Shown here piece by piece: positions 45,068 through 54,093 of a stretch of 64,000 nt of DNA; the stretch's first letter is position 1; every line of letters starts with the position of its first letter. Location of the stretch: NCBI GenBank assembly GCA_963698775.1, contig CAVOSE010000075.1:7885-71884 (forward strand), given 5' to 3'. The DNA is from Thiohalocapsa sp963698775. GTDB taxonomy: Bacteria > Pseudomonadota > Gammaproteobacteria > Chromatiales > Chromatiaceae. A program made the position numbers and the translations under genes. Under the pieces are notes generated by a model. That model was not told the origin of the DNA, did no database searches, and saw nothing but the letters and a program-made list of their open reading frames with translations.

Positions 45068-46602
45068 CGGTCTCCGTTACCCCGGTCCAGCTTGATGTCC
45101 TGCCTCTGCGCCTCCGCGCGCATTTCCGACAAGCGTACCTGGATCTTCGACGCCAAATGGAACTCCAGCTTGGGTTGGCGCAACGCGAGTTCCAGCTGCC
45201 TAACGGCCGGTTCCAGGTCGCCGTTGTGATAAAGCGCCTCAGCGCGCCAGCGCAGCGCCTGTGCCTGCTGGCCTGACTTGCCGGCGGCATCCGACATCAG
45301 GCTATATACCTGGACTATGCCCGGTCGTAACGCGACGAAATCTTCGAGGGTGTTGAGAGCAGCCCTCGAGTCGCCGTTCGCCATTAGGGCCTCGGCATAG
45401 GTCTGGCGCAACGGCCAGTTGCCAGGCGACAGACCAACCGGTCCCTTGAGTTCCTTAACGGCAAGCTCCGGCCGGCCGCCGCGGATTAAGATGTCTGCAT
45501 TCAGCACGATGAATTCCATCTGGCTCGGATGGCGCTGCAGTAAGGGGCTCAGTTGCGCCGTCGCGTCGTTGAGTCTCCCGGCGCGGCTCAAGGCCAGTGC
45601 ATAGCCGTAACGCTCGGCGGTCTCGTCGCGATAACGGTCCTTCTTCAGCGTATCTTCGAAGTGATCGATGGCCTGCTCGGGCCGGGAATACTTGCGCTGG
45701 CGCAGGTTGGCTCGCGCCAAATGGAAGCGCAGGCTGTCCGGCCGTTGTTGATGTCCGTAACGTTCGGCGCGGGACAGCCCGTCGGCGATGCGATTGGTGG
45801 TGACGGGATGGGTGCGCAGTAGTTCCGGCGCGCCGCTGTCGTAGATGCGCGTCGCCCGGGTCAGCTTCTGGAAAAAACCCGGCATGGCGAAGGGGTCGTG
45901 GCCGGCCCGTGCGAGGGTATCGATGCCAATGCTGTCGGCCTCTTCTTCGTTGGCGCGGGTAAAGTTGATCTGTTTCTGAGCCGCCAGGCCCTGCACGCCG
46001 GCCATGGCGGCGATGCCGGCACTCGGGTCCACCGCCGCCCCGAGCACGGCCGCCGCCAGCATCAGGGCCATGGTGGGTACCGACATCTGCTTTCGGGCCT
46101 CGAACGAGCGCATCAGGTGTTTCTGACTGACATGCGCGAGCTCGTGCGCGACCACGGCCGCCAACTCGGCTTCGGTCTCTGCGGCCATGATCAGCCCGGC
46201 ATTGATGCCAATATGCCCGGCCGGCCCGGCAAAGGCGTTGATGCTTTGGTCTTCGACGAGGAAGAAGTCGTAATTGCCGGCCCCTTCGCGACCGGCCGCC
46301 GCGAGCTGATTGCCCAGGGACTGGATGTAGTCGGTCAGCACCGGGTCGGAGCTGACCTTCAGCGCCTTACGCACCCATTTCATGAACTCTCGGCCCAGCT
46401 CGCGTTGCTCGGCCGGCGACATCACCGAGTCGGCGCTGCTCCCCATTTCCGGCAGATCGAAGGCATCGGCGGGGGCCCGAACAGGCAGGCTGAGCAGTAG
46501 CCCGACGCCGAGTGCGCCAAGCGTTGACGCGGTGACATGCACGGCGTGACGCAGCGCTCGCTTGGTGCGTTCCCGTCGATTGGGCGGAAAGGGTAAGATC
46601 AT
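45064..46602 (-). CDS. bepA: M48 family periplasmic metalloprotease with TPR repeats (BepA-like)
   Basis: BepA is a periplasmic protease/chaperone that degrades stalled outer-membrane proteins, notably LptD. The 512-residue product has a signal segment (about residues 20-47), an M48 domain with the zinc motif HELAHVSQKH at about 153-162 and a third-ligand segment NEEEADSIGID near 217-227, and a C-terminal TPR region from about 290 with repeats such as LRFHLARANLRQRKY and ALRWRAEALYHNGDLEPAVRQLELAL. Length and order match BepA (487 in E. coli). It stands alone on the minus strand. Confidence 0.91.
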   Translation of the reverse strand: MILPFPPNRRERTKRALRHAVHVTASTLGALGVGLLLSLPVRAPADAFDLPEMGSSADSVMSPAEQRELGREFMKWVRKALKVSSDPVLTDYIQSLGNQLAAAGREGAGNYDFFLVEDQSINAFAGPAGHIGINAGLIMAAETEAELAAVVAHELAHVSQKHLMRSFEARKQMSVPTMALMLAAAVLGAAVDPSAGIAAMAGVQGLAAQKQINFTRANEEEADSIGIDTLARAGHDPFAMPGFFQKLTRATRIYDSGAPELLRTHPVTTNRIADGLSRAERYGHQQRPDSLRFHLARANLRQRKYSRPEQAIDHFEDTLKKDRYRDETAERYGYALALSRAGRLNDATAQLSPLLQRHPSQMEFIVLNADILIRGGRPELAVKELKGPVGLSPGNWPLRQTYAEALMANGDSRAALNTLEDFVALRPGIVQVYSLMSDAAGKSGQQAQALRWRAEALYHNGDLEPAVRQLELALRQPKLEFHLASKIQVRLSEMRAEAQRQDIKLDRGNGDR

Positions 46603-46692
46603 CTACTGATTATGGCCGACGCCGCGGTTGGCAAGCGTGAAAAAAGCATGCAAGCGCGCGGTATTTGGGTTTCTGGCCGGTTTGGTGACGAT

Positions 46693-48027
46693 TCAGTTCA
46701 ACTGAATGCGCTCTCCCCAGGGAACGCCTGAGCGACCCTTCACCAACCAGATCACCGGATAATTAGGCTCGTCGCTTGGGAAGTTGCCGTCGGCGTCAGT
46801 GAAATAGACAAGCAAATCAGGACGCATGCCCTGTTTGTCAACCCACTGGAAGACCGGGCGGAAGCTTGTGCCGCCGCCTCCAGTGAGCTTGTCAGGTCTG
46901 CAGAAATGCTCCCAGGGTTCGAAGTGAAATGGTGCCCCGGCGCATAGCGTGGCGTCGCAGGGCAGCAGCGTGACGCGCGCCCGGACCTGCCCCTTCAGCG
47001 CATCGATCTCGTCGATGAACTCCTGCACCTCGCCATCCTTGATCGAGCCGGAGGTGTCGAGGGCGACGACAATATCGAGTTGGTGACTGCGCAGGCTTGG
47101 CATCATGTAGTCGCCCTCGCGGCGGGATGGCCGCGACCAGCTGTAGTCGTCCCGCGACAGGCTGTTCATGTAGCGCGCAAGCAACATGCGCCACGGCAGT
47201 TGCGGTTGCAGTAGGTGGTCGATCATGCGCTTGAGTTCGCCGCCAAGCTTGCCGGCCTGAATCGCCTGCTGTGCGGCGCCCGCCATCCGCTGCTGCCACT
47301 GCACCTGCAGCGTCTCCTGTTCGTCGGGGGTCAGCGGCCGCGGCGCGTCGGCCGGTTGCGGCTCGGCTGCCTGCTCTCCGCCGGCCTGCGCATCTGTCGC
47401 CTCATCGCGATCCGGCTGTTGCTGCTGAGGCTGCCCCTGACCGCGGTTACCCGACCCGGCTTCGCTCTGCGGCTGGTCTGGGTTCTTGCCCTGCTGCGCT
47501 TGGATGTCGCGCTCGTCCATCCCGCCCTGTTGACGGTCTGGGTTCTGGTTATCCTGATCGTAGGCGTGGGTGTCCAGAGTCTCGGACTGGTCGTTGTCGT
47601 CGAGCAGAGGGTAGATCTCTTCGGCGGTCATGCCCTTATACATCGGTAACAGCTGGGTGTTGGGCGGTGGCATTAGCCCATCGTCGATCAACAGCGGATT
47701 TACCGCATAGTCGCAAGCCAGGTCCCAGCGGTGCTTGACTCGATGTTGGCGCCTGGCGAAGTGGGATAGGGCGCAGTGCAGCGCCTCGTGGGCGAGCATG
47801 AACTGGGTCTGCTCTATGGAGAGGGCGTCGATGTAATCCGGGTTGTAATAGAAGGCGCGGGCATCGGTCGCCGTGGTCGGGCACCAGTCGGAATGGGCCG
47901 GCTGCATCGGCAGACGAAGCACCAAGGCCCCTAGGAAAGGCTTATCTAGAATCAGCCGGGTACGGGCAGAGGCCAGTTTGGTTTCGATCGCCTGGTGGTC
48001 GATGAAGGTCTGTTCGGGCATCGTCAA
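46693..48027 (-). CDS. DUF2201-type zincin-like plus VWA domain protein
   Basis: The 444-residue product has two domains. The N-terminal part (about 1-150) is a predicted metallopeptidase-like domain with HEALHCALSHFARRQ, an HExxH motif at residues 80-84, and WDLACDYAVNPLLID. A long, glutamine- and proline-rich disordered linker covers about 160-250. The C-terminal VWA domain has VVALDTSGSIKDG (a DxSxS metal-adhesion site) near 318-330 and LTGGGGTSFRPVF. Protease activity and substrate are unknown. It is paired with a MoxR-type AAA ATPase gene 71 bp upstream; such pairs are thought to act as chaperone-like assemblers. Confidence 0.82.
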   Translation of the reverse strand: MTMPEQTFIDHQAIETKLASARTRLILDKPFLGALVLRLPMQPAHSDWCPTTATDARAFYYNPDYIDALSIEQTQFMLAHEALHCALSHFARRQHRVKHRWDLACDYAVNPLLIDDGLMPPPNTQLLPMYKGMTAEEIYPLLDDNDQSETLDTHAYDQDNQNPDRQQGGMDERDIQAQQGKNPDQPQSEAGSGNRGQGQPQQQQPDRDEATDAQAGGEQAAEPQPADAPRPLTPDEQETLQVQWQQRMAGAAQQAIQAGKLGGELKRMIDHLLQPQLPWRMLLARYMNSLSRDDYSWSRPSRREGDYMMPSLRSHQLDIVVALDTSGSIKDGEVQEFIDEIDALKGQVRARVTLLPCDATLCAGAPFHFEPWEHFCRPDKLTGGGGTSFRPVFQWVDKQGMRPDLLVYFTDADGNFPSDEPNYPVIWLVKGRSGVPWGERIQLN

Positions 48028-48098
48028 TCAGTCCAGTGTCCAGGGGGTCATCGCGGCATTCCGGGGTCAGAGAACGGGTCGCGCAAGGCTACGAGTCT

Positions 48099-49142
48099 CT
48101 ACTCGTAAAGCATAACGTCGGCGATCGCGTTCGCCCAATCGGCGAAGGCTGGCACGTCGAAGAGCTCGTGGCCGATGGCCCGATGCAGGTCCGACACCAG
48201 CATCACCCCCATCTCTCGCTGGGGGAATCGGCCCGCATAGACTAGGATGTTCCCGATCACCCGCGGGCCGTCATGACCGGCGCGGGCGCGGATGGCCTTG
48301 CCGACCAGGGCGGCTGCGACCGCGTATTGCAGGTCGATCTCCTTAGGGACCGAGACCTCTTCGCCGGCACAGATCGCATCCAAATCTGGCATTTGGTCCA
48401 GACTATTTACAAACGCTGTTATCTCGATGCCAGCCGCGGGGCCGACGCAGGCCTGCAAGGTACCTTGGAGTAGCTCAGGCTCCTCTTGAAATTTTTGCAG
48501 CGCCCTGTGCGCGAATTCCCAGGATCTCGGTGACGGAAAGGCAACGGGATTGTGGGCGGGATCGAAGTCGAACAACAGCTCAGGCCGAAAACGCAAGAAC
48601 GCAATGATGCGTTCGTCCAGCCGATTGGCGTAGGCCCATGTGACCCAGTCGTCCAGGTGTGTGTCGACCTCGAAGTGTGAAAAGCGGTTGGCAAGCGGCG
48701 CTGGCATGCTGTATGTGACGCCGCGGTCACCCTGACGGTTACCGGCGGCGAAGATGGCCCAGTGCTCCGGTACCTGGTACTCACCCAATCGCCGGTCGAG
48801 AATCAGCTGATAGGCCGCGGCGGAAACCGCTGGCGGTGCCGACGTGATCTCGTCCAGGAATAGGACCCCGGCCGCGGCGTGTCGGCGCTCGTCGGGCAGC
48901 ATTGCCGGGATTGCCCACTCCACACGTTCTTCGACGCGGAATGGGATGCCGCGCAGGTCACTCGGCTCCATTTGCGAGAGCCGAATGTCGATCACCGGCA
49001 CACCATGCCGCCCAGCGATCTGCCCCACCATCTGCGACTTGCCGACGCCCGGCGGTCCCCACAGCATGACAGGGGTGTGATGACCTTCGGCGGCACTGAC
49101 AAATTCGCGGTCGAGGACGCGTAAAAGCTGGGCGGGACGCAT
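48099..49142 (-). CDS. MoxR-type AAA ATPase partner of the VWA protein
   Basis: The product is about 347 residues from the ATG at 49142. Walker A is GPPGVGKS at 29-36, Walker B GVLFLDE at about 92-98, followed by sensor 1 IFAAGNRQGDRG and a sensor region MPAPLANRFSHFEVD. MoxR ATPases remodel or insert cofactors into partners together with VWA proteins. The gene precedes the DUF2201-VWA gene on the same strand. An in-frame start at 49265 would add residues outside the family. The target of the pair is not evident from its neighbours. Confidence 0.87.
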   Translation of the reverse strand: MRPAQLLRVLDREFVSAAEGHHTPVMLWGPPGVGKSQMVGQIAGRHGVPVIDIRLSQMEPSDLRGIPFRVEERVEWAIPAMLPDERRHAAAGVLFLDEITSAPPAVSAAAYQLILDRRLGEYQVPEHWAIFAAGNRQGDRGVTYSMPAPLANRFSHFEVDTHLDDWVTWAYANRLDERIIAFLRFRPELLFDFDPAHNPVAFPSPRSWEFAHRALQKFQEEPELLQGTLQACVGPAAGIEITAFVNSLDQMPDLDAICAGEEVSVPKEIDLQYAVAAALVGKAIRARAGHDGPRVIGNILVYAGRFPQREMGVMLVSDLHRAIGHELFDVPAFADWANAIADVMLYE

Positions 49143-49618
49143 CGGTGATAAGGCTCCTGGTGGGTTTATGGCGCATCTGTGTGATCGACGGCCGGGTTTT
49201 CGTGGGGGGGCACCGCAACGCCCGCATCTGCGTGGAAACATGGGACGCAGGCCGGCGCGGCACAAGTGCGTCGCTTCTCGGCATGCCGTCTTCGGCTGTT
49301 TCCCGAATCCATGCGGCCTATGCCGAAGGTCAGATCCGCCGAGCGTTGCCGATTAGGCATTCCAAGCACGCAGCTAGGGTTTATACTGGTACGCATTAGA
49401 AAAAAGCGGTATTCTTATGCGTTCTGTGGCCCAGGCCGCGCTGCGAGCGCTCGACTGCGCCGTCACGCTCGGTGCTGAACGCTAAGCGTAGTAAGACCGG
49501 TGCAGGAGGGGGATCGGGCATGGCGTTTTAGGCGATTGGGAAAAATCGCCTTCGCCGCGGGGTCGGCGCAGGCAATCCCTAGCGAACAATTCAACGAGAG
49601 ACCGATCGGAGAGAGGAT
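49143..49618. other. Gene-free region between the MoxR operon and a small gene
   Basis: This 476-bp spacer separates divergent transcription units. It contains an AT-rich patch near 49381-49425 with TATACT at 49382-49387, a candidate -10 box for rightward transcription, but no good -35 box. No frame looks coding. The 3' end provides GGAGAGAGGAT as ribosome binding site for the gene at 49619. Confidence 0.45.
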
Positions 49619-49816
49619 ATGAACCAATTCTACTACGACGCTGTCACCAAAATGGAAAACCTTGGTGTCGATGATGAGTACATCCAGGGTTGGCAATGCG
49701 GCTTCATGCAGAATCCGAAGCGCGAGGAGCAGCGTCTCACCGAGGCCTACGAGGCGGGCTACACCGACGGCGAGGAGAAGAGCACCGACAACTTCTCGCA
49801 GTGGGCGAAAAGCTGA
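49619..49816 (+). CDS. Small acidic conserved protein, faintly like ribosome modulation factor
   Basis: The 65-residue product starts MNQFYYDAVTKMENLGVDDE and has two short glycine/aromatic patches, EYIQGWQCGFMQNP and AYEAGYTDGEEKS. The second recalls the RMF motif AYxxGYxAG, but RMF's other landmarks (CPY, WLGGW) are in a different order or absent, so no symbol is assigned. A strong ribosome binding site (GGAGAGAGG) and a terminator 112 bp downstream show it is an independent, probably well expressed gene. Confidence 0.65.
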   Translation: MNQFYYDAVTKMENLGVDDEYIQGWQCGFMQNPKREEQRLTEAYEAGYTDGEEKSTDNFSQWAKS

Positions 49817-49927
49817 TCGAGTTGGTAAGCTGACGGGGTTCGAGAGTCGAGGGTCTCACCAGATTCGAGATCTGTTAAGCAGACTCTACCGTCGAGGTGT
49901 TGATCTGCCTCTGGCGGCGAGCGTGGA

Positions 49928-49953
49928 AAAGGCGGGTGACCCCCGCCTTTTTT
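49928..49953 (+). terminator. Rho-independent terminator after the small acidic protein gene
   Basis: AAAGGCGGG at 49928-49936 pairs with CCCGCCTTT at 49942-49950 around a TGACC loop, and six T follow from 49948. It lies 112 bp after the stop at 49816; the intervening stretch shows no gene. Confidence 0.88.
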
Positions 49954-50032
49954 ATGACGACGCACCAATTCGCCGACGGATCTTCCAGCTTTGCGGCCCG
50001 GTCACCATCACGTCAGTTAGGGGCGAGCGTAA

Positions 50033-50380
50033 ATGAGCAACAACAGCTATCTCAAAGATCTCATCCTACTGCGCAATGATCCGAGCAAGGTCGGCGTGGT
50101 GCGTGAGGCTGCATTGCGGGGCGAAGTTGACGCGCAGTACGCCATGGGCCTGATCTATGCCGAAGGCCGCGGGGTCGAAGTCGACCTGGCTCAGGCCCAT
50201 TATTGGCTCTCCATGGCGATTGACCAGGGTGACAAGGATGCCGATCTGTTACGCAATATCGTCGGCAGTCAGATGTCCGATACAGAGTTCGCGGCAGCCA
50301 TGCGCCTGCGCGCCGGTGCTGCGTTGACGATGATTCGCCCGACGTGCGGGAGCGGGGCGGACTCGCGCAAGGCGCACTGA
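50033..50380 (+). CDS. Sel1-repeat protein (115 aa)
   Basis: The small soluble protein has one clear Sel1/TPR-like unit: GEVDAQYAMGLIYAEGRGVEVDLAQAHYWLSMAIDQGD near residues 29-66. Flanking helices complete a short superhelix. Sel1 repeats mediate protein-protein contacts; the partner is unknown. It lacks a signal peptide and is likely cytoplasmic. The last residues (RPTCGSGADSRKAH) are unstructured. It starts 80 bp after a terminator, and its own promoter was not identified. Confidence 0.75.
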   Translation: MSNNSYLKDLILLRNDPSKVGVVREAALRGEVDAQYAMGLIYAEGRGVEVDLAQAHYWLSMAIDQGDKDADLLRNIVGSQMSDTEFAAAMRLRAGAALTMIRPTCGSGADSRKAH

Positions 50381-50539
50381 ATCCACCGTCGAGAGCATTT
50401 AGCGCGCGTGCGGTCTTGCACGGCCGCAGTGACCCGATCGAGCCGGCACAGACCCGCTCAAAGGCGACGCGGCCGGCAGTGGCGGCCAGGGCGGGGTATC
50501 ATGCCCACCCCTTCGCCCGAAATCTCTTCGCCCCGGCCC

Positions 50540-51745
50540 ATGACGGAAACTCAGGAAGAACCCTTTTTGACGACGCGTGTAGACGGTGCTGAGCTGACCT
50601 TGCTCGGTACCGCCCACGTCTCGCGCAGCAGCGCCGACAAGGTGCGCGAACTGCTGGATCACAACGACAACGGCTTCGATGCCGTCGCCGTGGAACTGTG
50701 CGAGAGTCGCTTCAACGCGATCATGCATCCGGATGCCCTGAGCCGCATGGACCTGTTCGCGGTGATTCGCGAAAAGCGCGTCTACATGGTTGCGGCGAGC
50801 CTTGCCCTTTCGGCCTATCAGCAACGCCTTGCGGACCAGTTCGGCATCGAGCCGGGTGCCGAGCAGCGCATGGCCATTCGCATGGCCGAGGCGCGCGGGC
50901 TACCGGTGCTGCTGATCGACCGTGAGGTGGGTGTGACGTTGCGTCGTGCGGCGCAGAACCTCGGTTGGTGGAAGCGGCTGAACCTGTTCTCCGGTCTGAT
51001 GGCCGGAATGCTCTCGCGCGAGCAGGTGACCGAGGACGAGATCGAGCGCCTGAAGCAGGGTGATGTACTCGAGACGACCTTCGCCGAGTTCGCCCAGGAC
51101 CGTCGCGATCTGTATCTGCCGCTGATCGAGGAGCGCGATCGCTACATGGCCGCGCGCCTGACGCATGAATTGCGTGAACAGGGTTATCGCAACGTGCTGG
51201 CCGTGGTCGGCGCCGGCCATCTCAAGGGCCTCGGGGAGCAGCTCGGCCAGCCGCATCCGGACCCCGCGCGAGAATTGGCCCAACTCGACCAGGTGGCGCC
51301 GCCCGCCCGGGGCTGGCGTTTCGTGCCCTGGGGGATCGTCGTGCTGGTGCTCGGGCTGTTCGCCTACGGTTTCACGCGCAGCCCCGAACTCGGTTGGAAC
51401 CTGGTGCTGGACTGGGTTTTGATCAACGGCGGCCTGTCCGCGCTCGGCACGGTACTGGCCGGGGCGCATCCCGTCACTGTTCTTGGCGCCTTTTGTGCCG
51501 CGCCCCTAACGTCGCTGAATCCCACCATCGGTGCCGGTATGGTGGCAGGCGCCATTGAACTGACCCTGCGGCGACCGAGCGTCGGCGACTTCTCATCACT
51601 GCGCGACGACGTCACCAGCGTCCGTGGCTGGTGGCGCAACCGGGTCTCCCGGGTGTTGCTGGTGTTCATCTTCAGCACGATCGGCTCCGCGGCGGGTACC
51701 TACGTTGCGGGCTTCACCATCGTCGGGCGCCTGATGGCAGCCTGA
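50540..51745 (+). CDS. TraB/PrgY family membrane protein
   Basis: The product is about 401 residues. The N-terminal TraB domain has LTLLGTAHVSRSSADKVREL near residues 20-39, DAVAVELCESRFNAI with a conserved Glu, and VLAVVGAGHLKGL near 220-232. The C-terminal third has about four membrane spans with INGGLSALGTVLAGAHPVTVL and APLTSLNPTIGAGMVAGAIE. The family is related to the enterococcal pheromone-shutdown protein PrgY and to Tiki-like proteases (paired GxxH motifs), but the role in proteobacteria is unknown. The start at 50540 fits the family; 50501 is an alternative with a better GGCGGGG site. Confidence 0.86.
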   Translation: MTETQEEPFLTTRVDGAELTLLGTAHVSRSSADKVRELLDHNDNGFDAVAVELCESRFNAIMHPDALSRMDLFAVIREKRVYMVAASLALSAYQQRLADQFGIEPGAEQRMAIRMAEARGLPVLLIDREVGVTLRRAAQNLGWWKRLNLFSGLMAGMLSREQVTEDEIERLKQGDVLETTFAEFAQDRRDLYLPLIEERDRYMAARLTHELREQGYRNVLAVVGAGHLKGLGEQLGQPHPDPARELAQLDQVAPPARGWRFVPWGIVVLVLGLFAYGFTRSPELGWNLVLDWVLINGGLSALGTVLAGAHPVTVLGAFCAAPLTSLNPTIGAGMVAGAIELTLRRPSVGDFSSLRDDVTSVRGWWRNRVSRVLLVFIFSTIGSAAGTYVAGFTIVGRLMAA

Positions 51746-51898
51746 TTAGCGATGTCCGTGGTCGAGGCCTCAAAAACCGCGACGGCACGGAGAGCTGCCG
51801 GTTCGGCGTCATGCATTTAGTGACGCAGTCGGCGGGACGACTCCATGTGCCCAGAGACGGCCATCTAGGGCCACACGATCGGGCGAGATAATTCGATC

Positions 51899-52309
51899 CT
51901 ACGACAGTGCCTGTGGAGTGGCGCCGCGCAGGTACTCCGCTAAGCGCTGATCGGCTTCTGTCGCATGCCCGGCGAACCATTGGTAGGTCAGTTCGACGAT
52001 GTGCTGTACCAGGACCCGCCCTTCGCGGTACTCATGCAGCACGCCCGTGAAATGCGCGAGCAGATTTTGGTGCTCGCGGCGATGGCGCTCGTAGTCGGGA
52101 TAGCCCTGGTCGAGCATGAGGTTTTCTTCGCGGGTGAAATGGAACAGGGCGTAGGCCTGTACCTCGCGCAGGATGCGCTCCATGCGCTCGCGCGGGGCGC
52201 CTTCGGCGTCCGCTTGGTCCAGATCCGAGATCAGTGCCACAAAGACGCGATGCTCCGCGTCTATCCGTTCGATCCCTGTGGCTAGGGTGTTTTCCCAGTT
52301 GATGCTCAT
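51899..52309 (-). CDS. Bacteriohemerythrin
   Basis: The 136-residue four-helix-bundle protein binds O2 at a di-iron centre. The expected ligands are present: DAEH near residue 20, FHFTREE with His near 57 and Glu near 61, HRREHQNLL with His near 77/81 and a C-terminal HATEADQRL His near 115, plus a bridging Asp. Single-domain hemerythrins are thought to store, sense or deliver oxygen in microaerophiles. Its ATG overlaps the stop of the yqiA-like gene by 4 nt. Confidence 0.92.
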   Translation of the reverse strand: MSINWENTLATGIERIDAEHRVFVALISDLDQADAEGAPRERMERILREVQAYALFHFTREENLMLDQGYPDYERHRREHQNLLAHFTGVLHEYREGRVLVQHIVELTYQWFAGHATEADQRLAEYLRGATPQALS

Positions 52310-52908
52310 GGCTGCATGAGATGGTCACGCCCGTTGAGTGTGTCGCGAATGACGCCGATGGCGTGCTCCATGTGCTGAAAGGCGTGGTCGCCACCGGCAT
52401 ACCGTATCAGCCTTCCGCAGCCTTGGTACAGGGCATCCGCGATCCGGTAGTCGATCACCTCATCGCCCTGGTCGAGAAACAGCGTTGTCGGCACGCCGTC
52501 GTCGTCACCGTCGCAGGGATGTTCGACACCGTAGGCGCGCGTGGCCTTGATCGCGTCCGCGCTCAATCGATAGGCCACGCCGCCGGCGGTGGTCATGGGA
52601 ACATCGACGAATGCCGACAGTAACTCCCAGGGTTTCAGGGCCGGGTTGATCATGAACAGGTGCGATACTGGAAACTGCCGCGCAAGATGCTGGCCATAAA
52701 AGGCGCCCATGGAGCTGCCGATCAAGGTCGGAACGGCGCCATTGGCCGTGAGCCTTTGCATCTGCGCGGTCAGTGCCGCCACGGCCTCGTGCGGTTTGTG
52801 CGCCGGATAGTCCGGTGCCAGGAGGCCCTCAGGCGCCAACGCCGCGCGCAGCCGCAGCGCCTTATGCGACTGGCTGGAACTGTTGAGTCCGTGCAAATAG
52901 ACGATCAT
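52306..52908 (-). CDS. yqiA: YqiA family esterase
   Basis: The product is about 200 residues from the ATG at 52908. It starts MIVYLHGLNSSSQSHKA, with the nucleophile elbow GSSMG at 64-68 (Ser66), FMINPALKPW and DQGDEVIDYR, and a C-terminal YAGGDHAFQHME with the catalytic His. These match YqiA, a small esterase that hydrolyses acyl-CoA or short esters in vitro. Length is normal (193 in E. coli). It is coupled by a 4-nt overlap to the hemerythrin gene. The in-frame start at 53058 is not used by homologues. Confidence 0.89.
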   Translation of the reverse strand: MIVYLHGLNSSSQSHKALRLRAALAPEGLLAPDYPAHKPHEAVAALTAQMQRLTANGAVPTLIGSSMGAFYGQHLARQFPVSHLFMINPALKPWELLSAFVDVPMTTAGGVAYRLSADAIKATRAYGVEHPCDGDDDGVPTTLFLDQGDEVIDYRIADALYQGCGRLIRYAGGDHAFQHMEHAIGVIRDTLNGRDHLMQP

Positions 52909-53322
52909 GAGAATGCCCACGGAAAACGCGCGTCCAGCGGCCGTGTTCCCGGAACATCGCTGGCTCGAACCGACTGGCGGTGCGCGACGACATGAGATCA
53001 GAGCGGCGCCTTGCGCTGTAGCCGAGGCCAATATGGTAACCGAAACCGGCGCCCGCACCCATGCCCGGGCCCGGGCGTCCGAGCCGCCGCTGGGCGGTCC
53101 TGGCGGTCTTCGTCATTGCGCCAACGGCATCTTGCCCCGATCCTCTCGCCTCAAGGCTGGGCATTCGATCGGCCGAGCAATGTCGGCGCCAGCGACTAAC
53201 GACGAGCGGCCGCGCCAAACTACTGACCCAGCGACGCCAAGCAGGACCGAATCCGCTCGGCACCGCGTATCGGTCGCTCCTTTCCAAATCAATCCAGGCC
53301 ATCGAACTCAGAGCGCCCGACT
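52909..53322. other. GC-rich spacer between divergent yqiA-like and O-methyltransferase genes
   Basis: A 414-bp stretch with several long open frames that exist only because of high GC content. A minus-strand frame contains a glycine-rich GMGAGAGFGYHIGLGY segment, but it has no credible start or family match. No strong hairpin or T-run is seen; promoters for the two divergent genes presumably lie here but could not be pinned down. Confidence 0.4.
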
Positions 53323-53988
53323 ATGCCCGATTCCGCGATCCCTGCCCTGCTGCAGTCCTACCTCGACGAACTCGTTCCCGACCGACCTCGAGAACTGCGC
53401 GCCATGGAGGCGATGGCCGAGGCGGAGGGCTTTCCCATCATCGGCCCCGCCTGCGGTCAGGCCTGCTATCTGGTCGCCCGCATGATCCGCGCTCGGCGTA
53501 TCTTCGAACTTGGCTCCGGCTTTGGATACTCCACTGCCTGGTTCGCCCGTGCCGTGCAGGAGAACGCGGAGGCCGCCGAGGCCGATGGACGGGTCGCCGA
53601 GGTGCACCACACCGTCTGGGATCAAGACTTGTCAGAGCAGGCGCGGCGCCATCTGACAACGCTCGGTTTTGCCGATCTGGTGCGCTTCCACCAGGGCGAG
53701 GCGGTGCAGTCACTGCGCGAGACGGACGGGCACTTCGACCTGATTTTCAGCGACATCGACAAGCAGGGGTATCCGGACTCGTTGCCGGCCATCGAGCAAC
53801 GCCTGCGACCCGGCGGTATGCTGATCGTTGACAACATGCTCTGGGGAAACCGTATTTTTGATCCTGCCGATCGCGATCCTGCCACCGAGGGGGTGCGTCG
53901 GTTCACGCGCCTGGTCGCGTCCAGCAAGCGTTGGATCGGTTCGATTCTGCCGATCCGTGACGGACTGCTACTGGCGATGCGCCGCTAA
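53323..53988 (+). CDS. SAM-dependent O-methyltransferase (family 3)
   Basis: The 221-residue product has the family-3 (catechol/caffeoyl-CoA type) Rossmann fold: IFELGSGFGYSTAWFA at about 59-74 (SAM loop), FDLIFSDIDKQGYPDSLP near 143-160 with the metal-ligand Asp, and LRPGGMLIVDNMLWGNRIFDP near 165-187. The substrate in bacteria is mostly unknown; many small hydroxylated aromatics are accepted. The start at 53323 gives a full-length protein. It is divergent from yqiA and transcribed alone. Confidence 0.88.
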   Translation: MPDSAIPALLQSYLDELVPDRPRELRAMEAMAEAEGFPIIGPACGQACYLVARMIRARRIFELGSGFGYSTAWFARAVQENAEAAEADGRVAEVHHTVWDQDLSEQARRHLTTLGFADLVRFHQGEAVQSLRETDGHFDLIFSDIDKQGYPDSLPAIEQRLRPGGMLIVDNMLWGNRIFDPADRDPATEGVRRFTRLVASSKRWIGSILPIRDGLLLAMRR

Positions 53989-54093
53989 GGCGGTGTTGGC
54001 TCGGCGCGAACACGGCGTCGGATCGCGCTAGGGCTCGCTTCCGAGGGCGCGACCGTTATACTTGGCGGCCAAGTCAATGCTGGAGTCTTCTTC

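Noticed and set aside
49899..49930. Stretch TCTGCCTCTGGCGGCGAGCG resembling the start of 5S rRNA
   Set aside because: The similarity covers fewer than 20 bases; the rest of 5S rRNA does not follow, and it runs directly into a terminator hairpin.
53061..53831. 256-codon plus-strand frame overlapping the O-methyltransferase gene
   Set aside because: Different frame from the clear methyltransferase; arginine/proline-rich and without family motifs.
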